This document shows, in pieces, positions 54,677 through 62,929 of a stretch of DNA of 64,000 nucleotides. Below the pieces are notes generated by a model. That model ran no database searches and was not told the origin of the DNA. It saw only the letters and a program-made list of their open reading frames with translations. A program made the position numbers and the translations under genes. This DNA is from a virus, in IMG/VR virus record IMGVR_UViG_3300046318_000165, positions 1 through 64,000 of that record; one strand, written 5' to 3'. The stretch's first letter is position 1; each line of letters starts with the position of its first letter.

Positions 54677-55561
54677 ATGAATAAAGGAAATTTAAAAGGA
54701 TTTGGATCAATTCCACAAGGATTGACATTACAAAAAACAATTTTATCAACTGGTTATGTTGATATTCCATCAAATATTTTTGTTGCTTATGCAATTTTAA
54801 TTGGCGGAGGTGGAGCTGGCGGTGCATCTACAACATCAACATCAGGATGTGGTGGAGGAGGAGCAGGAGCCATTGTTGCTGGATGGGTTATGGTAGATAA
54901 CTATGCAATAGTTGGTGCAGGAGGTCTTGGTTCTAGTGCTGCTTCAGCAGTAGGAGCAACTGGAGGAACAACTTATTATTCTAATTTATATGCTACTGGC
55001 GGTACTGGTGGTGCTTCTGATACTACCGCTGCAACTTCGCCTACTGGCGGTGCAGGTGCAGGAGGAGGATGTAGAAACACAACTATTGCAAGAGCAGCAG
55101 GTTCACAATCAATTTTTATATATAACTTAGGTGGAGCAGGAGGTCAACCAAACGTTGGGGTTGCTGGAACTGGAGATGCTTCACCAGGAGCATCTGGCGG
55201 TGGAGGTGGAGGTTCTTACACTGCATCAACTGCAGGAACATACTATGCTGGTAATGGTGGCATTGGTGCTACTGGCGGAGGTGGAGGAGCTTGTAGAAAA
55301 GGTGCAGCTGGAGCAACTACTACAACTATAGGTGGTTCTGGAGGTGCTGGTCTTTATCCAGGAGGATCTGGATGGTCAATTACTGGATCTGGTGGTACAA
55401 CGTTGTCAGGCGGAGGCGGAGGCGGAGGATATTTAGGTCCAGGATCTTCAGCAACAGTTGATAACTTAGGTGGTAATGGAGGACTCGGCGGCGGAGGCGG
55501 TGGCGGAGGCTGGGGTCCTTCAGGTTCAGGTGGTAAGGGTGCTATACTTTTATATTGGTAA
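54677..55561 (+). CDS. glycine-rich fibre/adhesin, paralogue C
   Basis: 294 aa. LTLQKTILSTGYVDIPSNIFVAYAILIGGGG start and SGGKGAILLYW end. Three such genes in tandem look like duplication of a receptor-binding module, allowing switching or co-display. Confidence 0.7.
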   Translation: MNKGNLKGFGSIPQGLTLQKTILSTGYVDIPSNIFVAYAILIGGGGAGGASTTSTSGCGGGGAGAIVAGWVMVDNYAIVGAGGLGSSAASAVGATGGTTYYSNLYATGGTGGASDTTAATSPTGGAGAGGGCRNTTIARAAGSQSIFIYNLGGAGGQPNVGVAGTGDASPGASGGGGGGSYTASTAGTYYAGNGGIGATGGGGGACRKGAAGATTTTIGGSGGAGLYPGGSGWSITGSGGTTLSGGGGGGGYLGPGSSATVDNLGGNGGLGGGGGGGGWGPSGSGGKGAILLYW

Positions 55562-55573
55562 AGGAGAAATAAA

Positions 55574-55750
55574 ATGGCGGTATTCGCAGTAGTAAATCCA
55601 GAAGGTGGAGTAGTAACAAACACCATAGTTGGAGATAGCCTTGAGTCTATTACTCAATTTGTAGGTGCTTGTGTTGAAATTACAGAAGCAACAGGAGGAG
55701 CCTCTATTGGCGACATCTGGGATGGTACAACTTTTACAAGACCTCAATAA
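55574..55750 (+). CDS. small protein, 58 aa
   Basis: RBS AAGGAGA. MAVFAVVNPEGGVVTNTIVGDSLESITQF...DIWDGTTFTRPQ: similar to short tail proteins with the phage 'WDGTTF' end (often a tail-fibre-associated chaperone-like or domain remnant). Confidence 0.58.
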   Translation: MAVFAVVNPEGGVVTNTIVGDSLESITQFVGACVEITEATGGASIGDIWDGTTFTRPQ

Positions 55751-55776
55751 TTAATTAATTATGTTATAATGTTTAC

Positions 55777-56223
55777 ATGGCTATAATTGATATTAATGAC
55801 GTAAAAGCAGCGTTTGAAACAGGTGACAGACCTACAGGTGCTGATTTTGTTAATTTAATTGATACCCTCGCTGCTAATGCAACATTGCTAGGAGCAGGAT
55901 CAAATAATGATTCAATAATTACAGGCATTGAAAATGAAACTGTAGTAGATTCTTTAGTCGCATCAGACTGGAGATTTATTAGATATATGGTTTCTTTAAC
56001 AAGTACAATATCTGGATCAAACAAACATTATGCAACAGAAATTACAGTTTTACTTGATAATAATAATGTAAACATAAGTGAGTATGGCTCACTAGACAAT
56101 GATGGGGATGTTGGAACTGTTACTGTCTCAAAGGTATCAGGAGCAATACAACTAATTGTAACTCCAGATCCACAAACTAAGCCAGTCACTCTACGATTTA
56201 GTCGTATAGGACTTAAGGCATAA
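55777..56223 (+). CDS. structural protein, 148 aa
   Basis: Leaderless: TATAAT (55765-55770), 6 nt, ATG. N-terminus AIIDINDVKAAFETGDRPTGADFVNLIDTLAAN resembles phage short fibre bases; beta-rich C-terminus. Similar in its end to 56239 (RDIIK.. VTVLLDNNNVNI vs FTLSTNNVNI). Confidence 0.62.
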   Translation: MAIIDINDVKAAFETGDRPTGADFVNLIDTLAANATLLGAGSNNDSIITGIENETVVDSLVASDWRFIRYMVSLTSTISGSNKHYATEITVLLDNNNVNISEYGSLDNDGDVGTVTVSKVSGAIQLIVTPDPQTKPVTLRFSRIGLKA

Positions 56224-56238
56224 TTTAGGAGATAGAAA

Positions 56239-58662
56239 ATGGCAACAGTTACAAAAGATTTTAGATTAAAAGCAGGTTTAGTAGTCGAAGGACTAACTAC
56301 CGCAGGTCTTGTTACAACATCAGCTGCTGGAGTAATTTCCAGTTCAGCTTCAGGGTATGGAGATACCTATAACCCATATGGTTCAAAAACAGCTAACTAC
56401 GTATTAGCAGCTCCAAACGGATCTTCAGGTGCACCATCATTCCGTGCATTAGTAAAAGCAGACATTCCTGGAGTAAATAATTCCCTAGTTCTTAAAGCAG
56501 ATACAGGAACTACAGAAGGAACAGATTTATATACATTTGATGGTTCTGCTGCAAAAACACTTAACGTAGTAGCAGGTTCAAACATTGTTATTACAAAAAC
56601 ATCTGGACAGTGGTCTATTGCTGCTACTGGTGGTGGAACAGGTTCTGTAACATCAGTATCTGTTGTATCTGCCAATGGTTTTGCAGGTACTGTAGCAACT
56701 GCCACATCTACTCCAGCAATTACACTAACAACAACAATTACAGGACTACTTAGCGGTAACGGAACTGCAATTTCTGCTGCCTCTGCTGGATATGGAGATA
56801 CTACAAACCCATATGCTTCAAAGACTGCAAACTATTTCTTAGCTGCTCCAAATGGAGCATCTGGATCACCAACATTCCGTGCAATTGTTGCTGCAGATAT
56901 CCCAAGCTTATCTTCAACTTATCAGCCACTTGATGCAGATCTTACAGCTATTTCTGCTATTGCAAGTACTGGATGGCTACAAAGAACAGCTACAGATACA
57001 TGGAGCGTTGGAACCCCACCAAACTACTACCCAACAGCAGTTACAATGACTGCTGGTACTACTGCAGGTCCTACTGTTGATCTAACAATGTCTGGAGTCT
57101 CAAACATTACTGGTTCAGCAATTCCTTCAGCTTCTGCCACAGCTTCTGGTGTAATTACAACTGGAGCACAAACTCTTGCAGGTGCAAAGACATTCTCAGG
57201 TGCTGCAGTATTTAATTCCACTGTTACTCTTTCTGCAGATCCTACATCAGCAATGCACGCTGCTACTAAACAGTATGTTGATGGAGTAGCTCAGGGTGTA
57301 AATGCTCACGATGCTGTTCAATATGCAACTACAGGAACAATCGCTGGTACTTATACAGCAGGTTCTGCAGGTGCTGATGGCGGAACTGGTGTTGGTGCAA
57401 CAATTACCTATACATCAACAGGAACTACAACAATTGATAGCGGAGCTTCTCCATTAGCACTTAATGACCGTGTTCTTGTTAAAGATGGTGTTACTGCAGA
57501 TGCAGGAACAGGTTCAAAAGCCAACGGTATTTACTATGTAACAACTGCTGGTGCTACTGGCGTAGCCACTATTCTTACTCGTGCACTAGATTACGATAAC
57601 TCCATTGCTGGAGACATTATGACTGGTGACTTGGTATATGTTATTTCTGGATCATCAAATGGTGGAATCCAATACTTGATGAATGTTTCAGGTACTTCAA
57701 CCACACCAGTCAAGGGTATTAAGATTGGTACAGATCCAATTACCTTTACACAATTCTCAGGTGCAACTAGCACACTTGCTGGTGCTGGTCTTGTTGCTAC
57801 TGGAAATACATTTGCTGTAGGTGCTGGAACAGGCATTACAGTAGCAGCAGATGCTGTTTCTATTGATACTGCCTGGACTGGTCAAACAGCAATTACAACA
57901 GTTGGAACAATTACAACTGGTACATGGTCTGGATCATTTGGATCAGTATCTGGTGCAAACCTTACAACTCTGAATGCATCAAATATTTCTTCTGGAACAA
58001 TTGGTGCTGCAAGACTTCCAAGCGTTAATATTGGTACTACATCAGTAGACCTAACTCGTGCATCAGGTGCTTTAACACTAGCTGGTCTAACTCTTACCAC
58101 TCCAGTACTAGGTGTTGCAACTGCAACTAGCATTAACAAGGTTGCAATTACTGCTCCTGCTACAAGTGCTACCTTAACAATTGCTGATGGTAAAACATTT
58201 ACTGCAAGCAATACCTTAACAATAGCAGGAACAGATGGAAGCACTCTTACTATCGGTTCTGGAGGAACACTTGGTTCAAATGCATATACATCAACAGCAT
58301 ATGCTCCAATTGCATCTCCTGCACTTACTGGAACACCAACTTTTGGTGGAAATGCTGGAATTGTAAACGCTTCTGGATCAGGATCAGCACTATTTACGCT
58401 ATCAAGTATATTTGACAAGACAGTTTACAATGGTGGAGAATTTATTGTTAAACTTTCTGACGGTACTGACTTTGAAATCATCAAACTATTAGTAGTTATT
58501 AAGGGAACAACTTTTTATGTAACTCAATATGGAGATGTATATTCAAACGCAGTAATCGGAACAGTTGACTTTACACTATCTACAAACAATGTTAATATTA
58601 CAATTACTCCAGCAGCAGGAACAGTTACTGCTAAGGTAGTAGGAACACTACTAGCTGTCTAA
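56239..58662 (+). CDS. long tail fibre protein, 807 aa
   Basis: RBS AGGAGAT. Repeated fibre modules: SYGDTYNPYGSKTANYVLAAPNG(A/S)SG near residue 40 and again SAGYGDTTNPYASKTANYFLAAPNG near residue 180, STYQPLDADLTAISAIASTGWLQR, and the C-terminal VVIKGTTFYVTQYGDVYSNAVIGTV. Ser/Thr/Gly/Ala-rich trimeric fibre. A terminator follows. Confidence 0.75.
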   Translation: MATVTKDFRLKAGLVVEGLTTAGLVTTSAAGVISSSASGYGDTYNPYGSKTANYVLAAPNGSSGAPSFRALVKADIPGVNNSLVLKADTGTTEGTDLYTFDGSAAKTLNVVAGSNIVITKTSGQWSIAATGGGTGSVTSVSVVSANGFAGTVATATSTPAITLTTTITGLLSGNGTAISAASAGYGDTTNPYASKTANYFLAAPNGASGSPTFRAIVAADIPSLSSTYQPLDADLTAISAIASTGWLQRTATDTWSVGTPPNYYPTAVTMTAGTTAGPTVDLTMSGVSNITGSAIPSASATASGVITTGAQTLAGAKTFSGAAVFNSTVTLSADPTSAMHAATKQYVDGVAQGVNAHDAVQYATTGTIAGTYTAGSAGADGGTGVGATITYTSTGTTTIDSGASPLALNDRVLVKDGVTADAGTGSKANGIYYVTTAGATGVATILTRALDYDNSIAGDIMTGDLVYVISGSSNGGIQYLMNVSGTSTTPVKGIKIGTDPITFTQFSGATSTLAGAGLVATGNTFAVGAGTGITVAADAVSIDTAWTGQTAITTVGTITTGTWSGSFGSVSGANLTTLNASNISSGTIGAARLPSVNIGTTSVDLTRASGALTLAGLTLTTPVLGVATATSINKVAITAPATSATLTIADGKTFTASNTLTIAGTDGSTLTIGSGGTLGSNAYTSTAYAPIASPALTGTPTFGGNAGIVNASGSGSALFTLSSIFDKTVYNGGEFIVKLSDGTDFEIIKLLVVIKGTTFYVTQYGDVYSNAVIGTVDFTLSTNNVNITITPAAGTVTAKVVGTLLAV

Positions 58663-58682
58663 TAGTTATTAAAATAAGTAAG

Positions 58683-58718
58683 CTCTCCCTAATATTTTTA
58701 GGGAGAGTTTTACTTTTT
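58683..58718 (+). terminator. intrinsic terminator after long fibre
   Basis: CTCTCCCTAA/TTAGGGAGAG stem then TTTTACTTTTTT. Confidence 0.9.
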
Positions 58719-58764
58719 TGAAAACTCTGCTATAATTGATATATCAATCAATCCTAAAGAAAGT

Positions 58765-60807
58765 GTGGTAGATACCATGTCAGAGTTTTTTTCATTTAGA
58801 CTTACAGATGATTTTGTAGATAAATACAAGGCTGTAGAGTCCCCATTCGGTTTCGTAGATGCAGGAGGTAACTCTCTAGGCGAAATTACATTTGTAAGAA
58901 CCTACTCTCGTGTCAAGGAAGATGGCACAAAGGAACGCTGGCACGAAGTCTGTCGCCGTGTAATTGAGGGTATGTATTCAGTTCAGAAGAACCATGCCAA
59001 AGAATCACGTCTTCCTTGGAATGACTACAAGGCACAGAAATCAGCACAAGAAGCATTTGATCGAATGTTTACTTTGAAGTGGACACCACCAGGACGTGGT
59101 ATGTGGTCATTTGGAACACCACTAACTATGGAGAAGCGTAACTCTGCTGCTCTGCAAAACTGTGCTGTAGTATCTACTAAAGACTTAGATAAAAATGATC
59201 CAGGTGCATTATTTGCTTGGGTTATGGATGCTCTAATGCTTGGTATTGGTGTTGGCTTTGATACCCTTGGACAAGATAAGAATTTCCAGATTTATGCACC
59301 AACAGAACCAGCAACTACTTTTGTTATTCCAGATGACCGTGAGGGTTGGGTAGAATCTACTCGTCTACTTATTAATTCATTCCTACGACCTAACCAGTCT
59401 ATTCAGGAATTTGACTATTCTGAGATTCGTCCAGAGGGAGCACCAATCAAGGGATTTGGTGGAACTGCTTCAGGACCTGCTCCACTAATCAAGATGCACA
59501 ATACTATCCGTCAAGCTATTGGAACTCGTGCAGGAGAGCACTTTGACTCTCGTGCAATCGTAGATATTATCAACCTTATTGGAACCTGTGTTGTTGCAGG
59601 TAACGTTAGACGATCCGCTACCCTTGCTCTTGGAGTAGATGGTGACGAAGACTTCCTAAACCTAAAGAATGCTGAGGCATTTCCAGAGCGTAACTCATAT
59701 GATCCAGCAAAGCCAGGCTGGGCATGGATGTCTAATAACTCTATTGCTGCAACCGTAGGAATGGACTATGCAAAGTATGTAGACCGTATTGCAGATAACG
59801 GAGAGCCAGGATTTATTTGGCTAGATGTTGCTCGTAACTTCGGTCGTCTAGCAGATCCAGCAGATGGTGCAGACTATCGTGTAGTTGGATTCAATCCTTG
59901 TGCAGAACAGCCACTAGAGTCATATGAGCTATGTACTCTAGTTGAGGTTCACCTAAACCGTCACGAGTCAAAGGAAGACTTCCTACGTACTCTAAAGTTT
60001 GCCTACCTATATGGAAAGACTGTAACACTTCTTCCAACTCACTGGCAACAGACAAATGGTATCATGCAACGTAATCGCCGTATCGGAACATCACTTACTG
60101 GTATTGCGTCATTTGCTGATGAGCATGGTCTACCAACTACTCGTGAGTGGATGGACGAAGGCTACAACAAGATTCGTTTCTACGACAAGAAGTATTCAGA
60201 ATGGCTATGTGTTCGTGAATCAATTCGTGTAACTACAGTTAAGCCGTCTGGATCTGTATCGATTCTATCTGGAGCTACCCCTGGCGTTCACTGGGGTCCA
60301 GGTGGAAAGTTCTATCTTCGTGCTATTCGTTTTGGTAACACTGACCCAATGCTTCACCTTTTCAAGGCAGCAGGGTACAAAGTTGAAGACGATCTAGTAT
60401 CAGGTGGAACATCAGTAGTATACTTCCCAATTGCATCTGGACAGAAGCGAGCAGAGAAGCAAGTAACACTATTTGAAAAGATGGCTCTTGCTGCAACTGC
60501 ACAAAAGTACTGGTCAGATAATGGAGTATCAGTAACCCTATCATTTGATAAGGAAACTGAGAAGCAGCACATTGCTTCTGTTCTAAATATGTATGAGGGT
60601 CAGCTAAAGGCTGTATCGTTCCTGCCAATGGGTAACACTGTTTATCCACAGCAGCCATACACTGAAATTACAGAGAATGAATATGACTACTACATCGGTC
60701 GTATTGCTAAGATTGATTTCTCTGCAATCTATGATGGAGTAGACAATTTAGAAGCTCTTGGCGAAAGTTACTGCACCACGGACTACTGTGAGATTAAAAT
60801 CAAGTAG
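58765..60807 (+). CDS. nrdJ: adenosylcobalamin-dependent class II ribonucleoside-triphosphate reductase
   Basis: 680 aa (GTG 58765; an ATG at 58777 is an alternative). RTPR-type monomer: NSAALQNCAVVS, NVRRSATLALG, FNPCAEQPLESYELCTLVEVHL (active-site Cys and Glu), ESIRVTTVKPSGSVSILSGATPG, and the C-terminal redox pair SYCTTDYC. It reduces NTPs to dNTPs with vitamin B12 and thioredoxin (20513 is a candidate donor). Flanked by terminators, so it is a separate transcription unit within structural genes. Confidence 0.93.
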   Translation: MVDTMSEFFSFRLTDDFVDKYKAVESPFGFVDAGGNSLGEITFVRTYSRVKEDGTKERWHEVCRRVIEGMYSVQKNHAKESRLPWNDYKAQKSAQEAFDRMFTLKWTPPGRGMWSFGTPLTMEKRNSAALQNCAVVSTKDLDKNDPGALFAWVMDALMLGIGVGFDTLGQDKNFQIYAPTEPATTFVIPDDREGWVESTRLLINSFLRPNQSIQEFDYSEIRPEGAPIKGFGGTASGPAPLIKMHNTIRQAIGTRAGEHFDSRAIVDIINLIGTCVVAGNVRRSATLALGVDGDEDFLNLKNAEAFPERNSYDPAKPGWAWMSNNSIAATVGMDYAKYVDRIADNGEPGFIWLDVARNFGRLADPADGADYRVVGFNPCAEQPLESYELCTLVEVHLNRHESKEDFLRTLKFAYLYGKTVTLLPTHWQQTNGIMQRNRRIGTSLTGIASFADEHGLPTTREWMDEGYNKIRFYDKKYSEWLCVRESIRVTTVKPSGSVSILSGATPGVHWGPGGKFYLRAIRFGNTDPMLHLFKAAGYKVEDDLVSGGTSVVYFPIASGQKRAEKQVTLFEKMALAATAQKYWSDNGVSVTLSFDKETEKQHIASVLNMYEGQLKAVSFLPMGNTVYPQQPYTEITENEYDYYIGRIAKIDFSAIYDGVDNLEALGESYCTTDYCEIKIK

Positions 60808-60826
60808 TTATAATTAAAAAATGGTT

Positions 60827-60862
60827 ATGCCCTGTCACGAAATGGCAGGGCATTTCTATTTT
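60827..60862 (+). terminator. intrinsic terminator after nrdJ
   Basis: ATGCCCTGTC pairs with GGCAGGGCAT (one G.U), then TTCTATTTT. The next -10 (TATACT 60867-60872) follows directly. Confidence 0.85.
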
Positions 60863-60879
60863 GTGGTATACTTGATGTT

Positions 60880-61260
60880 ATGAAACCAATCGGAAAAGTA
60901 ATGAAGGGTCAAATTGGAACGACTCGTATGCAGGTTGTTGAAGAACCTTTTTCAAATGCTGGCATCTATGTCTGGCAATTACCATCAGGAAAATACTTTA
61001 CAGATGGTGAGGGTAATGCCCTTAGCATTGAGTCAATGAAAGACGACCCTGCTAAAATCAAAGAACTTACACAAGCAGCAGCCTACTATGGACAACCAGA
61101 TGGACAAGCAGTATTCTTTTCAAATGTTAAAAAGATTTCTGACGAAGAACACAGTGAACAACTTGACCGTATGAAGCAAGGACTCATTCCATCAATGAAT
61201 GACCTTGGTGCTTTGATTGCTGCTAAGAAAACACAGGAGGTATGGGGTAACGATGAATAA
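60880..61260 (+). CDS. hypothetical protein preceding the portal, 126 aa
   Basis: Leaderless: TGG-TATACT, 7 nt, ATG. MKPIGKVMKGQIGTTRMQVVEEPFSNAGIYVWQLPSGKYFTDGEGN...: a recurrent phage protein upstream of portals in my recollection, function unknown. The portal RBS AGGAGG and start lie inside its end. Confidence 0.62.
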   Translation: MKPIGKVMKGQIGTTRMQVVEEPFSNAGIYVWQLPSGKYFTDGEGNALSIESMKDDPAKIKELTQAAAYYGQPDGQAVFFSNVKKISDEEHSEQLDRMKQGLIPSMNDLGALIAAKKTQEVWGNDE

Positions 61261-62875
61261 CGAAATTAACAAAATTCCTATCCCAATTAAGGATGATTCT
61301 TCATACCTTGTAGACCAATTGCAAGAACAGGCAAATGCTTACAAGGCTATGGACCCATTTAATAAATCATGGGATGATGTAAAAGGACTGGCTGGACTAG
61401 ACTTAAACTTTAAGCGTAGAACTCAAAGAATAGCCAAGAACGTTGCCACAGATGCATACCTAGAATCAGCAGGTGCTGTTCAGATGGGTATTGGAGATGC
61501 AAAATCAAAGGAGATCAATCCTGGTGCAATCTATAGAAATGCCTATGGTCTATTTGATGTTATTACCCCACCATACAACTTATACGAACTTGCAAATTAT
61601 TATGACACTTCATTTGCCAACCACGCAGCTATTGATGCAAAGGTAGAAAACACAGTTGGTCTTGGCTATGACTTTATTGTTTCTGACAGAACAGTTCTAA
61701 AACTTGAAATGACTGAGAGTGCAGAAGCTGTTGATCGTGCTCGCAAGCGTATCGAAAGACTTAAGATTCAACTCCGTGATTGGCTAGAAAGTCTAAACCA
61801 AGATGAAAGTTTTACCAGCATTCTTGAGAAGGTGTTTACAGACGCACACGCAACTGGAAATGGCTACATTGAAATTGGTAGAACAGTAACTGGAGAGATT
61901 GGTTACGTTGGTCACATTCCATCAACAACAATGCGTATTCGCCGTCTTCGTGATGGATATGTTCAGATTGTTGGAAACAAGGTTGTGTACTTCCGTAACT
62001 TTGGGGCAAATAATCCAAATACAATTACTGATGATCCACGTCCAAATGAGATTATCCACGTTAAGGAATACTCTCCACTAAATACCTTCTATGGTGTTCC
62101 AGACGTTATCTCTGCTATGCCATCACTACTTGGCGATGCACTAGCAGCACAGTTTAATATTGACTATTTCCAGAACAAGGCTGTTCCTCGTTACATTGTA
62201 ACTCTTAAGGGTGCATCTTTATCATCTGAAGCAGAAGATAAACTATTTAGATTCCTACAATCAGGACTAAAGGGACAGAACCACAGAACACTTTATATCC
62301 CACTCCCTGGAGATTCAGAAGGAAATAAGGTAGAATTCAAAATGGAACCAATTGAGAATGGAGTACAAGAAGGCTCATTCTCTGAATACCGTAAGCAGAA
62401 TCGTGACGACATTCTTGTTGCTCACCAGGTTCCACTTTCAAAGCTTGGTGGCTCTGACTCTTCTCAAATTGCTGCATCTCTTGCTCAAGACCGCACTTTT
62501 AAAGAGCAGGTTGCAAGACCAGCACAGCGTAATCTTGAGAAGATTCTTAATAAGATTATTCGTGAAAAGACAGACATCCTAGAATTTAAGTTTAATGAAC
62601 TTACTCTTACAGATGAAGTTGCTCAATCACAGATTCTAGAGCGTCTAATTAGAAACAAGATTATTGTTCCTAATGAAGCTAGAAATGAACTTGGATTACC
62701 AGATCGTCCAGATGGAGATACTCCAGTTGAACTAACTGCAAGAGCAGCAGCAGATGCTTCTGCTAATACTCGTCAGGGTAGAACCAGAGATGCTGAAAGA
62801 ACAGCAGGACAGTCTGATGGAGAAGCTACCACTACAGGTAGAAATCCCAAGGGAGAGGGTAGGTCCACTCAATAG
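61253..62875 (+). CDS. portal protein
   Basis: 540 aa from ATG 61253 (RBS AGGAGG), overlapping the upstream gene by 8 nt. Portal signatures: YRNAYGLFDVITPPYNLYELANYYDTSFANHAAIDAKVENTVGLGY, NEIIHVKEYSPLNTFYGVPDVISAM, YFQNKAVPRYIV, and the Ala/Thr/Gly-rich C-terminal extension. Dodecameric ring through which terminase threads DNA. Confidence 0.88.
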   Translation: MNNEINKIPIPIKDDSSYLVDQLQEQANAYKAMDPFNKSWDDVKGLAGLDLNFKRRTQRIAKNVATDAYLESAGAVQMGIGDAKSKEINPGAIYRNAYGLFDVITPPYNLYELANYYDTSFANHAAIDAKVENTVGLGYDFIVSDRTVLKLEMTESAEAVDRARKRIERLKIQLRDWLESLNQDESFTSILEKVFTDAHATGNGYIEIGRTVTGEIGYVGHIPSTTMRIRRLRDGYVQIVGNKVVYFRNFGANNPNTITDDPRPNEIIHVKEYSPLNTFYGVPDVISAMPSLLGDALAAQFNIDYFQNKAVPRYIVTLKGASLSSEAEDKLFRFLQSGLKGQNHRTLYIPLPGDSEGNKVEFKMEPIENGVQEGSFSEYRKQNRDDILVAHQVPLSKLGGSDSSQIAASLAQDRTFKEQVARPAQRNLEKILNKIIREKTDILEFKFNELTLTDEVAQSQILERLIRNKIIVPNEARNELGLPDRPDGDTPVELTARAAADASANTRQGRTRDAERTAGQSDGEATTTGRNPKGEGRSTQ

Positions 62876-62929
62876 TGTGATATAATAATCTATACACATT
62901 TTTAAAAAGGGACCTATAATTAAACTAAC

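Noticed and set aside
56397-58418. Long minus-strand ORFs opposite the fibre gene
   Set aside because: Proline/valine-rich shadows of a Thr/Gly/Ala-rich gene; no starts or RBSs. Similar shadows at 53432 and 55354 were dropped.
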